From Dipylidium caninum (taxonomy: Eukaryota; Platyhelminthes; Cestoda; Cyclophyllidea; Dipylidiidae), in contig QEYB01000895.1 of NCBI GenBank assembly GCA_017562135.1, forward strand, positions 186,001 to 250,000: 64,000 nucleotides of DNA, in the 5' to 3' direction. Position 1 is the stretch's first letter. Every line of letters begins with the position of its first letter. The translations under genes were made by a program, and so were the position numbers. The notes below the pieces were generated by a model. That model was not told where the DNA came from. It was given only the letters and a program-made list of their open reading frames with translations, and ran no database searches. Shown piece after piece: positions 48,736 to 63,832 of this stretch.

Positions 48736-50211
48736 TCACTTCAAAATTAATATTAAGGTGCAATCGTAGGTGGTAAAACCTCTGTCCTCGACCTCACTCA
48801 CTTGGGGACACGCGGTGGTAGATTGAAACCAATTGCGTATTAAAATGGTCCAAGAAACACCTGAAATTGAATACCATGCATTGATGTAACAAGTGTGGTT
48901 TCATCATCTGTCGGGCCTTACCTCTTGTAAAAGTGTTGGAGAGCGGAGGGGGCCGCAACCAAAGCTGCCTTAATGCTAGTCCCAAACTCTCTTTCCAAAC
49001 ATCCCAGTTGATATCGTCGCTAAAATAAAGATTTTGGTAAGAAAATGTCGACGTGGGTGTTGACGCGATGTCTGACGAGACGATTAACGAGATGCCAGTC
49101 AATCGCTTTGACTATATCGGTAGAATCGTTATCAGAACACCGCTATCAACTGCCCCGCGGTATCACCACAGCATGGCGTCAAGACCCTCCAACCTTACTA
49201 AACGTGCCCTTTCTCCGTACATCATTGAACAAAGCGCTCCTTAACGCCAGCATGAACCAGCACGCTGGCAAGAATCAATACATTGTTGGTTTTATCACAT
49301 CGTGAACCACGAAATTACTCCCTTCTTACAGCTGCCAACTCCAGTAAAATTTAAGTTGAGTGTATCGTCAATGATGGGCAAGTCGATGAGAACATCACTG
49401 GTTACGTACCCGAGTTGTAAAAAGGTGAATTCGAATCGAAAGACAATGTCCCAATATACCTTCCCTTCAGGGTGTTGGTAGCGTAGAACCAGTTCTTGTT
49501 GATCCTCGGGTAGCAACTGCAAAGAACTAATTATTTCTGTGATATATTTCCTGACACTGTGGACCTTCAAAATCTAAAAAGGCGAATAAGCTGAGCATCT
49601 CGGGAGCTAAGTGGCAATAAATGCCAACTCGTGCGAAAAAAATCCATGGAAAAATCCCGACCAAGAACAGTCGGAGATGAAAAGGCCTCAAGCAATCCGC
49701 TGTTCGGTCATCAAACGGTAGCGATGCTTCCGGTCATTTGTCTATGTACCAATAAGCTCCATGTCTAGCCTAAGGAAGGAACCTGCTAATCCAGACCTCT
49801 TATAGATTATCTAGTCTACGATTTCTCGATTACGAGACTACAAAATTCTCAATATCACCAAGGAATGGTCCTCTTAAATGACTACTATCAACTAGCAAAA
49901 TAGCTTGAATTTTGTAGTGGTTTTCAGTCTCCGGATATCCATTGACATCCTATTTTGGCAGTTTAAAATGTTTTATTTGTTAAAAAACAAATTGCCAATA
50001 AGTACACGAAAGGTTTGAAGATTTTTACCTTGACGGGAGCTCCAAACACAAAGGCTGACCTGAATGCCCTCAGAGAGTAAGCTCTTAATTGGAACAGACT
50101 AGTGCTAATGGCCGTGTACAGAAAATCCTTCAAAATTTGGCACACTTGAAAAAGATTTAGTACAATATAGATCACCTTACCAAATAAGGAGCTATTTCGT
50201 TCGCACCACAT
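48736..50211 (-). CDS. HORMA-domain protein, MAD2/REV7 family
   Basis: Five exons: 50211-50181, 50144-50029, 49564-49410, 49019-48922, 48860-48736. Phases match and give 174 aa; one intron is 36 nt. HORMA proteins close a C-terminal seat belt around partner peptides, as in the spindle checkpoint (MAD2) or translesion synthesis and shieldin (REV7/MAD2L2). The order of elements fits: helix A (FVCQILKDFLYTAISTSLFQ) followed by R-x-Y-x3-F, then APVKV, a long helix (VRKYITEIISSLQLL), strands ELVLRYQHPEGKVYWDIVF and FRFEF, a helix (WKESLGLALRQLWLR), the strand VSWTILIRN, and a seat-belt-like end (SEVEDRGFTTYDC, LILILK). It is shorter than human MAD2 (205 aa) or REV7 (211 aa), mostly between the last two strands. 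I cannot choose between MAD2 and REV7. Fold assignment is by eye. Confidence 0.55.
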
Positions 50212-50570
50212 CGTACGATGAAGTATCAAAATAACTCCCGTCACATGTAAGTGTACACGAATGATTATTTTAGCATAGGCTATTTAGGCGAAACGCTACA
50301 ATGGAAAATCGTTAGATATTTCTATTATATAAAACAACGTTGTGGAAAAGGTAACTAGAAATCAAAATCCTGACTTTCTAGAAGCTTGGGCAAATGGAGC
50401 ACCTTAACCTACGCTCTGTATGAGGTAAATCTGTTGTAAGGAAGATAAACGACATAAAATAGGTAAACTTAGCCCAATTAGGCTGAAAAATGAACAAAAC
50501 ATTTCAAGCAAATTAACACTTGGGAGCAAAATGGTGCCAAAAAGCGTGGAGCTCAAGAGAATTAGGTAAA

Positions 50571-50576
50571 TTTATT
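50571..50576 (-). terminator. Polyadenylation signal AATAAA for ATG12
   Basis: AATAAA on the minus strand, about 40 nt beyond the ATG12 stop codon. Confidence 0.6.
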
Positions 50577-50615
50577 GTATTGGGAAATGTACAAGGGTAG
50601 CAGTGACGCTATTTA

Positions 50616-50951
50616 CTAGCCCCAAGCTAGTGATTTACAGTACTGTAAAATCAGTGTCCCTTCGGCGTTGAAGCAGTCATAGAGCGTCCCTAACTCGGTA
50701 TCTAAAGGTGGCGCGAAACTGGATGAAACAAAGATAAAAAGGTTATCTTTGTTTGAATCAAATTTAAGGTATTTTCGAAGAAATCCAACCATCTCCGATA
50801 AGGTGCAAGATCTCTTAATCTTCCATTTAGACTTTTTCATGCACGGCGCATCCCCAACAGCCTTAAATAACACACTGATCTTGCTCTCTTCGTCTAGCGA
50901 AATCTGAGCAGACTCTTTGCTGTTAACGAAATCGGCATCTGGTTCGTTCAT
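50616..50951 (-). CDS. ATG12: Ubiquitin-like autophagy protein ATG12
   Basis: ATG12 is conjugated to ATG5 through its C-terminal glycine. The conjugate, with ATG16, drives LC3/ATG8 lipidation on the forming autophagosome in the cytoplasm. This is one 111-aa exon with no intron. After a short acidic N-terminus (about 25 residues) the ubiquitin-like fold follows: VLFKAVGDAPCMKKSKWKI, then a helix (LSEMVGFLRKYLKF), NLFIFVSSSFAPPLDTELGT, LYDCFNAEGTLILQYCKSLAW and the final Gly. No residue follows that glycine, so no protease processing is needed, as usual for ATG12. It is transcribed divergently from PIG-T, 231 bp away. Confidence 0.95.
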   Translation of the reverse strand: MNEPDADFVNSKESAQISLDEESKISVLFKAVGDAPCMKKSKWKIKRSCTLSEMVGFLRKYLKFDSNKDNLFIFVSSSFAPPLDTELGTLYDCFNAEGTLILQYCKSLAWG

Positions 50952-51182
50952 GACCCGGCAGCGCAGGTTTTACGCAGGCTAAGTAGGTCATAGTCTGGAT
51001 TCCATTCAGCGCCTTTCTGGGGCGTATTAAAAAGTATTGCCACATGTGTTTAATAACAAACGGAATGCCGAAATTTTCCCATGATTTTTTGGGTTTTATG
51101 GTACAATATATGCTATCCACCTAAAGTTTTACTCATGCAGACGACTCATATTAAAAGGCTTAAGGTCATTTGTGTTTAACAC
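50952..51182. promoter_or_regulatory. Short bidirectional promoter interval between ATG12 and PIG-T
   Basis: Only 231 bp separate the two divergent start codons, so both promoters and 5' leaders must lie here or be removed by trans-splicing. No clear TATA element stands out. Confidence 0.5.
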
Positions 51183-53701
51183 ATGCAGCAGCCGGTATAC
51201 ACTATCGTACTTGGACTTGTTCTGGTTACTGCAGATCGATTTGAGGAAGAATTACTTGTTAAGGACCTTGGGAATGGATTTTCTGGGCTTCATCTTAATT
51301 TCATTACTGTAAAGCCTTTGGGTGATGGTAATTATTAAATCTACAAATCACCTTTCCTCTTTAGACTACAATTTTCACATATTCCCGAAATCTCTCAATG
51401 ATATAGTCACCAGATACAACATCAATGAATTCCATCTATCGATGGTGCGGGGATTTTGGGACCGCTTAAAATGGGGCCCACCTTTCACGTCAGTTTCACC
51501 AGGCGGAGCTGAAATATGGGCTTGGTTTTCTCCCACCACTTCAAAGTAGTTTAGAGTCCGGCTTTCTTTAAATCCTTGATAGTGTTGATGAGTCCTGGAC
51601 GTATTTTCTCGAAGCACTCTCCGGTCAATTTTGTGCTTCCTTAAGCCAGCTTGGCTTGTCATACAATTATGCTTCCCCATCGCTATCATATCGCCCCATG
51701 GGACTTGCCCCAAATCTCTCTTTTAAAAATGCTTCCAAGATGCTCCGTTATGCTCAGCTCCCGCACGAAGTTGTCTGTACGGAAAATCTCACCCCTTGTC
51801 GAAACTGTTACCTTGCAAAAAATTAGATGGTCTAGCCAGTATGCTCAAACCTAAATCAATTTTTAGGGCCGCCTACAACGCTTTATCAGTTGGTGTCAGA
51901 AGAATTTGCTCGGTTGTTTCACTGCTTGTTTCACTTCATATTTTAGGACTCCGAGTGCAAACGGTTATCTTTGGAACTAAAGCAGTCTCTGACGTTTGTA
52001 TTTGATCGTCGTCATTTATACAGTTCAATTCATGGTAAAATGCCTCGCTCTTTTAAACTATTCCTTCCTAGATTCTTGGTCATTAACTGGCCTCCTAGGG
52101 GACAAAATCAACCGTGCATGTCAGGTTGCACATCGGAGTGAAATCATAGTTCTTCATTCGCAAACACCACTTGATTTGAAACCTGCTCCGGATTTGTCTT
52201 TATCACTAGGTTGGGATAGTCGTCTTGTGTTTGCGGTTTACACACCTTCGAACAACTTTGCCAACGATCTCATCATAACCTCCCTTTACTCTGTTAATAA
52301 AAAACGGTTTCCGGCCGTAATCGAGAATGGTGTCTCGATCATGAAATATGCCACAGGAAAGGGCGATATCGATGGTGGAGTGATGATCGTATTATGCAAT
52401 CGGCTAGACTTCCCAATACGTACGGTGCTGCTTGATTCTTCACCTTGGTACGCTGAAATGTATTTCAGCAGTCTTTCCATTTCATACCAATCCGAGGATA
52501 ATGGCCCTCCAAAAGAATTGTTGCCAGGTAATGTTTAATCAATTTTCATCTTCTATTCACTTTTTTTGCAATTCCTCGTTCTTGACAGTACAAAAATACT
52601 TTGTATAATTGGATAGTCAAACATTCTGTACTTGACTGTACCCACATTCCTTATCACCATCTCCTCACTACAACATTGCACATCTTAAAGGTCTTGGAAT
52701 GACTTCCACTTGCCTTATGCTTGTAATCTTTATCTAATGAGAATTAAAAGCGATTTTTACGATGTTTGACGTTTCAATTAGCGAAAAAGTTTATTTACTT
52801 AAACATTCTTCACTTTTTTCGGCAGATAAAGTTATATTCCAGCCAAGTGTTCAACGCCAACAGATGGCTTTTCTGGAACTTGTACTTCAACTTCCTTCGC
52901 GAACTTGCACCACCGTTTCTTACGCTTTCAGGAAGATCCTCATGCATTGGAATGAGTATCTCCCAGATGCCAATCACGGCATTTACTTGCCAGCCGCCAC
53001 TCTCATATATCAGCTCACTCCTGACCAACTCGAAAATCAGCGCGTCGCCAGCAATCCAAACTCATACGAATTAACATTGCCCTTATGGGCTAGTACTTAC
53101 GCCGAATACTTGTAAGCTCTCACCTCTACGCTAACTACTTAACTAAAAGAAGTTACTTTAAAACGAGCGTAAATTGTTCACCACTTCAATGGCTATTTCT
53201 TTGAAGTCAATGCCCAAATTATTTTAAATATCAGGGCTCTTTGGCGATCCTTTGCTTCCAATATGGGCTTGCGAGAACATTTGTTGCAGCCATCTAAATG
53301 AAAAAACTAATCGGAGACATAGGCCTGTATGTATAGATCATTTTTTAACTCATCTGGTCCCTAATTTTTCGCATACTAATTGTCACTTTTAGGTCAATCA
53401 CAAACCGAACAAAGCGGTCCGGAATGGGCGAGGGTTTTGTGCGGCTTTACTCGGAGACAACGCTAATTCGCCTCCCCCCGTACCCGATTTCAGCATGCCA
53501 TTCAACGCCCTCTGCCTAGTCTGTTCCGTAGTCGCCTTGCTCTTCGGTGGAGTTCATAAGCTCACTACTTCCACAATGATTCCTGTGATTGCCGAGGGTG
53601 ATGAGGAATTGATAGACAAACCTCCAGTCGTCCGACTGTGTCAGAAGTTTAAGGCCTTATTTAGGTTTTTACGTGAACAGAGGCACCCAAAATCAGACTA
53701 A
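51183..53701 (+). CDS. PIGT: GPI transamidase subunit PIG-T, with two frameshifts
   Basis: PIG-T is a subunit of the ER-membrane GPI transamidase, which attaches GPI anchors to proteins. Exons: 51183-51327, 51365-51545, 51583-51912, 51947-52034, 52072-52527, 52826-53111, 53393-53701; two introns are 34 and 37 nt. There is a signal peptide (MQQPVYTIVLGLVLVTA), then family blocks: FEEELLVKDL, FHLSMVRGFWD...KWGPPF, GAEIWAWF, LRYAQLPHEVVCTENLTP, SKLLPC, WNEYLPDANHGIY, GFVRLYSET and PDFSMPFNALCL, followed by the single C-terminal membrane helix. Two single-base losses break the frame: near 51797-51799, in the conserved LTPW-x-KLLPC region, and in a six-C run at 53474-53479 before VPDFSMP. No intron can explain either. 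All other conserved blocks are intact. Confidence 0.92.
51797..51799 (+). other. Frameshift in PIG-T exon 3
   Basis: ENLTP is read in one frame and SKLLPCKKLDGLASML in another. One base is missing where family members have Trp. A GT..AG pair of 29 nt exists here, but using it would delete the conserved KLLPC block. Confidence 0.8.
53474..53479 (+). other. Frameshift in a C homopolymer, PIG-T exon 7
   Basis: The six-C run would need one more base to link GFVRLYSETTLIRLP with VPDFSMPFNALCL. This is typical of a homopolymer indel. Confidence 0.8.
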
Positions 53702-54857
53702 GGTGTCTCACGGTAAACTCTCTGTCCTGTCTGCTCTTTTTTAGCGGAACTTCTTGAATCAACGCATCTCCTAACGTGTTGTTTTTTTGCGATGAAATAA
53801 CAGGGAGTACCGCCTCACGAAAGCGAGCAATCCCTAACACTTGATCATAGCTTTCATGTCGAGGAGAAAATTACGGAAAAATCAAGATGTATCCTACCAC
53901 ATTCACGTCACGTTTAACTCGCTCAGTCTGTGCTATCCCCCACCAAAATCACAGGCAAAACACCATCTGCCTCAGGAAGGCGGAGATAGTACGTTACGTG
54001 GCGTACGACAATAGGCAGCCTTGTGAGCTCTGGTAGAGTAAAGTACCAACTCAGTTATTGAGTTTGCCGACAAATGGTTCGCTGGCCCAAATGTTCATAT
54101 CGTGTGAGACCAACCAAGTCTGAGTTTTTTGTATCAAAAACTTCCAAATAACCAGTCATATTTGAAGCCCCGGACTGTACGCAATGATTCATTACCATGA
54201 AGGAAGCGCCGGTGCAGCCTTATAGTCCGTTCTCACTTGAGTCAATTGACGTCCCCGATGTGTACACCGACTTAATGTGCGAACACGAGTCGTGGAAAGC
54301 CGCCCTGTTCATTTGCAGAAAATGTAAATAACCTTACGGTCAATTGTAGAGCTTATGAACCACACTGAGTGGTAACTGTTGGTTTTGTTGTAAAGCATAG
54401 TAATGTTCTATTTTGATCTACTAACGTTGAATTACACTCAAGTTGGACCGGACAAGCACTTGATCCGGCAAGGCAGCGACACTTACTTAAAAGTAGTATT
54501 TTCCAAAGTAGTTACACTGATAATTCTGAGGTGGTAGATATTTCTATTACCCGGTGGTTAAATTATATGACGCAAAAAAACCGACTCCAAAGGATTAAAA
54601 TATCTCAACAAACCAAGTAGATCAATAGGAGAAATAAGGCATGGGGAACAGACCGCGACGAAAACATACCTCCTCATTAACGATTACATCCCGCTAAATG
54701 ATCGGCTTTAACATCCGACATGAACTCGAATTTACGTATGCAATGCAGTCTGAGATCAGCAAAATACTTGACAGAAAAATTTGGTAGTAAAAAATTGCTG
54801 TATAAATGATGATAATTCTTCCGTCAAATAGTATCCCTTAAACAGTGAAAAGTTCGC
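53702..54857. other. Intergenic, convergent ends of PIG-T and UBE2Z-like gene
   Basis: AT-rich. No open frame, RNA gene or repeat that I can support. Confidence 0.6.
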
Positions 54858-55747
54858 CTAGAGCCTTGCCTTCAATGCTTCCAGGCGACTCCGAATAGCC
54901 TTGAATTGGAAAGTACCACAAAAGAGTCCGAAGGGATCCTGCATATTCATTTTATCTTTTGCTGCTCCATCTTCGCAGGCTTGGAGGTAGTCTTCATATT
55001 GTTCCAAAAAAGTGATTTTGATGATTTCAAAGAGATCGTCTGGAAAATTATCTTTGCGCTCCATAACGTCACAAACAGCGCAACGAAGAGTCTCATGCTT
55101 GATTAGTTCATTATAAGACGCAGAGGCTCGAGGATCGCAAAATTTTTCATACCCTGGCTCATTGTAGTAGGGTTCGGAATTCAACAACGATTGGATAGAT
55201 AGCAGCACAGACGTTAAATTTTGTATGGGTGTCCATTGTGGACCAGACCAAGTGCCAATAATGCTAAGACAAACCTAAGAGTATAAAATAGCAGAAGAAT
55301 ACGTGAAGAGTGAAGCATAAAAACAGAAACTGTTATGAGACTTTAAATATAAAATGCCTAACAAATTAATCTAATTAAAAGGAACGTAACACACCATCCC
55401 ATTCGCATATAAATTAGGGCCGAATCTGACGGTGCCGCCACCGGTATTGACAATTCGGATCCTGGGAGGACTGAGAGGATAGTCTGGAGGGAACGCCACG
55501 AGAAATATAAAAAAACCACCCTCGTAGGGAGTGTCAGCCGGTCCGTTGATAACGGCGTAAACTTTACCCAAATCTTCCGAACATGGAGTGACGACAATCC
55601 CCTCAGGAGGATCTCTATAACTGCCAAAGATGATATGCAAACTAACTGGTAAAACTTCCTTAAATCAGTTCTAATGCGGGTCTGAGCACTGGGTAACAGA
55701 ACTTGTTCGCTTCTAATGCGTAGCGGATCCCAATCCTTAGCATTCAT
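54858..55747 (-). CDS. UBE2Z: Ubiquitin-conjugating enzyme E2 Z-like
   Basis: E2 enzyme that takes ubiquitin (in mammals from UBA6, also FAT10) and passes it to targets. Exons: 55747-55647, 55614-55395, 55274-54858; the first intron is 32 nt. Phases match and give 245 aa. Visible order: WDPL...RIRTDLRKFYQDPPEGI, KVYAVINGPADTPYEGGFFI, FPPDYPLSPPRIRIVNTGG, then NGMVCLSIIGTWSGPQW with the active-site Cys (codon 55271-55269), and the long C-terminal helices typical of UBE2Z (LLSIQSLLNSEPYYNEPGYE, RCAVCDVMERK, NMQDPFGLF). The usual HPN is GPN here (NPN in human UBE2Z). Met at 55747 is the nearest to the conserved WDP block. Upstream in-frame codons exist but look non-conserved. Confidence 0.93.
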
Positions 55748-57638
55748 CCCGTACGAAGCTGCCAGCTTGACGAATCTAAAGCACCGCCCACGAGCACTGC
55801 ACAAAAACATTCGAAAAATCCATAATGCACAAACGAGAAGACGGAGAAATAAATGTTCATACACTAATCGCCAAAATTTTTATGTGTGAACAATACTTGT
55901 TCCAGCATTATGATGGGTGGAAGTATTAGGAATTAGAAAAAGACTGCCAAATGTCCATTCCAAAGTAACCTTCACTTTTCTAGATTTGTTCACAATTTTG
56001 CTTTTTACCGGCGAAGACTTTACACTCGACTGGAGGATGTCGAAACTACCACGAGCGCATAACTTCAGACAGCTCACGACATCTACCTCCTTTTTTATGT
56101 TCTCTCACCATTTGCCTAATACATTTCAACTGCTCTCCTCACTGCTTCTCTTCTTGTGCTGCGCTTGCACCCCTGGCCGTGGTTTTGCGCCTCTCACACG
56201 AAGTCTTTTCCTACTCATCGCTTACCTTAAAGGTGCCTTCGCAATTAGGTTGGGTCTTGTGTGTCCAAACTTTCCCTGGTTCCTTGGCGGATATTTTAGC
56301 AGTTATTAACGCTCAAAACTCTCAACTATCTACCGTGAAAGCTTGAGTCGAAGCCTAGAACTCTCTTATATTGAAGTGTTGAGTGAAGCTAAGAGAGTGG
56401 ACAGTCTTTCCATCAACTCACGTGGTTGAAGGTGCCCTCGTAATTGCTCTTCGCCATGCTTTTTATCTGCTTCCACATCCGAGGCCTCGGCTCGTCCGCC
56501 CAGCTTGCTCGTCTTACCTCTTCCACGTACGCGTCCACTTCGTTGGTGCCTCGGACCGGCTTCTTTACAGTCCATCGTTTTTTTCCCTCTTCCCATGCGT
56601 CTCGTGTGCATGTCAGTTTCGTCGGTACACTGAGTTAGTACCTCTCCCCACCGCTTCGCAGCACTAGGCGTGGTCGAGTTCGGTTCATCACAGGGTTTGC
56701 TTGGCCTCACCACGTGTTCCAAACGCGGACACACGTCATCTTCGTCTTCCCACGTGGCCTTGACCTCTGAGCGTAGGATGTCGCTCTGGTTAGCGTTTCC
56801 GCTTCTTCACTTTTACACTCATGCCTTTTCACTCGGAACGATGAACTCATGTGCTGAGGAATTTTCATGCTTTCTATTGCGCTGAGTGTCACCACGACCA
56901 CCACGATAGGCTGTGTGATGCTGGACCTGTGATCTCTCGGACGCGTCTGTCAAGTGCTCCCATCGATGCGATTTACTTGGCTGGGCTACCGAGAATCAGC
57001 TATTCATGTGCTGCACGAGCGGTGCAGTCTTCGGTTGGAAGACCTTAGATTCCGGCTACCACCGACTTCATCGTCTCTTTCCAACGCGTTCCACCGTGTT
57101 TCTGTTAGTGAGGACGTTCACTTTGACGCCAAGTGTAAATTCCGCCCAGCCCCGTCGAGTTCCAAACACTCTTCGTCCATCCAACCACTGCACGACTGTG
57201 GGTTGGATCACGGTTGGTCTGTCGTTACAATGAAGAAGTCGGGTGTCTCACTCAAACCGCCTCAGCAGTTGGATGCAACATTCGACCGAAGGGAGGAGGG
57301 AGCATGGCCACTCTCTTCATGCGATCACGTCGGACAAGGCTATTTCGGGTCCCTCGACTCCCTCTTAAAGTAAACTCTTTGTTGAACCTGACGATACTCT
57401 TTCAGAGGCTATTTGATAATCTCTGACAGCGCCTTATTATTTCTCTGACTCTCTACCCCGTGTTTCATTTCACTTGGGCAAGCCCTTACACTGCGTAGTC
57501 CCTTCAACCGAACTCCGGATCAAATCATAAATTTGTAGCCAAATGTTTGCCTTCCATTTTACTGATGCGCTTACAAACTGAATAAAAAAATATTGCCGGC
57601 AATAAGGGGAAATCCTAATTAGGGGGTGTAAAAAACCG
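55748..57638. other. Intergenic, UBE2Z-like 5' flank to TYMS 3' end
   Basis: Contains several overlapping open frames of 60-140 codons at 56.3-57.4 kb on both strands, none with a known motif. It should hold the UBE2Z-like promoter and the TYMS 3' UTR. Confidence 0.5.
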
Positions 57639-62035
<4,397 letters not shown>

Positions 62036-62650
62036 TTACAAACTGTGCCTTGTGCTTTCACGTGAGGCAAGCTGGTGACGTAATTCTTCGACCCTTACCC
62101 AAACAAAAACATTAAATTTTTGGTTACAGACCATCCTTTTTTCAGTAACAGACTGTCGAATATAAATGGTCTCATCACTAAAGTCTAGCAAAATGTGACA
62201 ATTAAAGACTCGTCGTTGAGGAGCTGTCAATTCCCGCGCACCGTCAAATGCCGTCACTCGAATGAGTTCACTGAGTGCAATTGAAACCAACTGATCAAAT
62301 GGCACGAAGGCACTGGGGCACACGAGCATTGCGATCCCGTGCAGACTTCGCTGCCACTCGAGGCTTCAAGGGACATTCTTTCCTTGCGCCATTGTTGGTC
62401 TGCAGTGGCCCGCACAGGCGAGTAGAGACGCGGTGGCCTCGTGGACGGGGCTGAGAGGCAAGTGGGAGATCGCGAAGGCAAAACCCGAACGCCGGCGACA
62501 TTCGAAGCTCACTTTGGAGACGAGCATCCAAGTCTCGAGGCTGAAGCGCGCTTTACACACTCTCCTCGCGACCATCGCGCACACCGAACGACTCGCAGGC
62601 ACACTTTGGTCTTTGACCTTCCGTGCGACCTCACGAGCAGCAGCCCGTGC
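62036..62650 (-). other. Unrecognised open region, one frame interrupted by a single TGA
   Basis: On the minus strand one frame is open from about 62650 to 62036 except for TGA at 62368-62366. The lower part (about 110 codons, including MLVCPSAFVPFDQLVSIALS and RVFNCHILLDFSDETIYIRQ) looks coding-like. It holds a strong GTAAGG donor right after 62099 and could be an internal exon. No domain is recognised. Confidence 0.3.
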
Positions 62651-62842
62651 ATCTCAGGCTGACACTCAGCCAGTGCATTGTCGTTGCCGAAAGAGCGCAG
62701 CACTGTGTGGGTCGCCGCTCCCGCAGTCGCCAACACCGTTTCCACCAGCTGCAAATCTCCGAGCGAAACTCCGGTCGTCGCGGAAAGTTGTGGCGGTGCT
62801 CTTTGTCAACTCGTTTCTCGTGATTCTCCCCCATGACTTATC

Positions 62843-62880
62843 GGGGGGGGGAAGGGGGAGGGAGGGGAGGGGAGGGGGAG
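62843..62880 (+). repeat. G-rich tract with G-quadruplex potential
   Basis: Six runs of three to eight or more G separated by one or two A within about 38 nt. It sits in a GC-rich part of the window (62.4-63.3 kb) that might be a promoter. Confidence 0.7.
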
Positions 62881-63607
62881 AAGTAGCCGCATGCATGGCT
62901 CTCAGCCGACACAAGCTTCGTCAGCTTAGTTGGCCAAATTACTCCCACCTTCCCGAGATGCTTGAAGTGGCGTGTTGCTGCATTTCATGCCATCACTTCT
63001 ACTGGAGGGGGATCAACCCGCACTGCCTGAAGAGGATTTCAGAGTAACTCCTCCTGTCATTCAAACTCGTGCTTTCTTTCGGCAGACCGATTTGTTGCCT
63101 CTTATGAGTTTGTTGGCTTTTTTGTTCCTCTCGTCCTCAAAAGTAGCCACGACACACTGCGAAGCGTTGCCTACGGACGCAACGCAGTCTCCTTCACCCG
63201 CGTCAGCCCGCGCCTTCAGGAGAGGCTTCTGCGGGCTAACTCGGTCCCCTCCGACGCGACCCTCTTCCCTTCCCGTTTGCCTGCTTAGCGATTCTTGCAA
63301 CATTCCTTACGATTTGAAGCCTCTAAACCACAGAATCTGCTGGACGTGCGCGCAAACCAAAACGAGCCTCACGAGGACTTGAGAGCTAAGTGGATTCTGT
63401 CTGAATCGGAAGTCCCAAATTAAGTTGGTTGTCACGCACGCGACGCCCTGTTAGGTGTCCGCCCTCCGGTCTTTGGAGGAGAATGATGAGGCCCCCCTTA
63501 ATCGTCCCATACTCTGCTCTCCTCCGCCGCCAGTGCCTCGTCTACTCCACGCTTTAATTGGCCCTTTGGCATGGAATAAATCCTTGGCGTATCTGAAGTT
63601 CCCTTTT

Positions 63608-63832
63608 CTACGAGCTGCAGTCGACGACTTTTATTTTCCCGTCAGTCGGTGTGATGTTGTTCAGTATGCCTTCTTTGGTCAGATTTCCCCCTCCGATGTC
63701 CTCGGCCAGGTCGGTGAGTCGAGGTCCCGCGAGCCAGACTGGCATTTGAGTGCCGGACACTGCCAAAAGTCCGTCTCCTGTGCCAGTCCGCCCTCTCGCC
63801 TCAGTAAAGACCACTTTTTCTGTGCTTGTCAC
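63608..63832 (-). CDS. Candidate terminal exon of an unrecognised gene
   Basis: Minus-strand open frame of 74 codons ending in TAG, with a coding-like run (LAGPRLTDLAEDIGGGNLTK, then TPTDGKIKVVDCSS) and GC-ending codons. A possible acceptor AG lies just upstream, near 63833. The gene would extend to the right beyond the window. No family is recognised, and a plus-strand frame overlaps it. Confidence 0.3.
   Translation of the reverse strand: MTSTEKVVFTEARGRTGTGDGLLAVSGTQMPVWLAGPRLTDLAEDIGGGNLTKEGILNNITPTDGKIKVVDCSS

Noticed and set aside
55371..55864. Two long overlapping minus frames at the UBE2Z-like locus read as separate proteins
   Set aside because: They are joined by a 32-nt intron and a real donor at 55395. 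The extra residues are intron read-through.
62433..63047. 204-codon plus-strand open frame
   Set aside because: It reads straight through the G-rich tract and has no domain.
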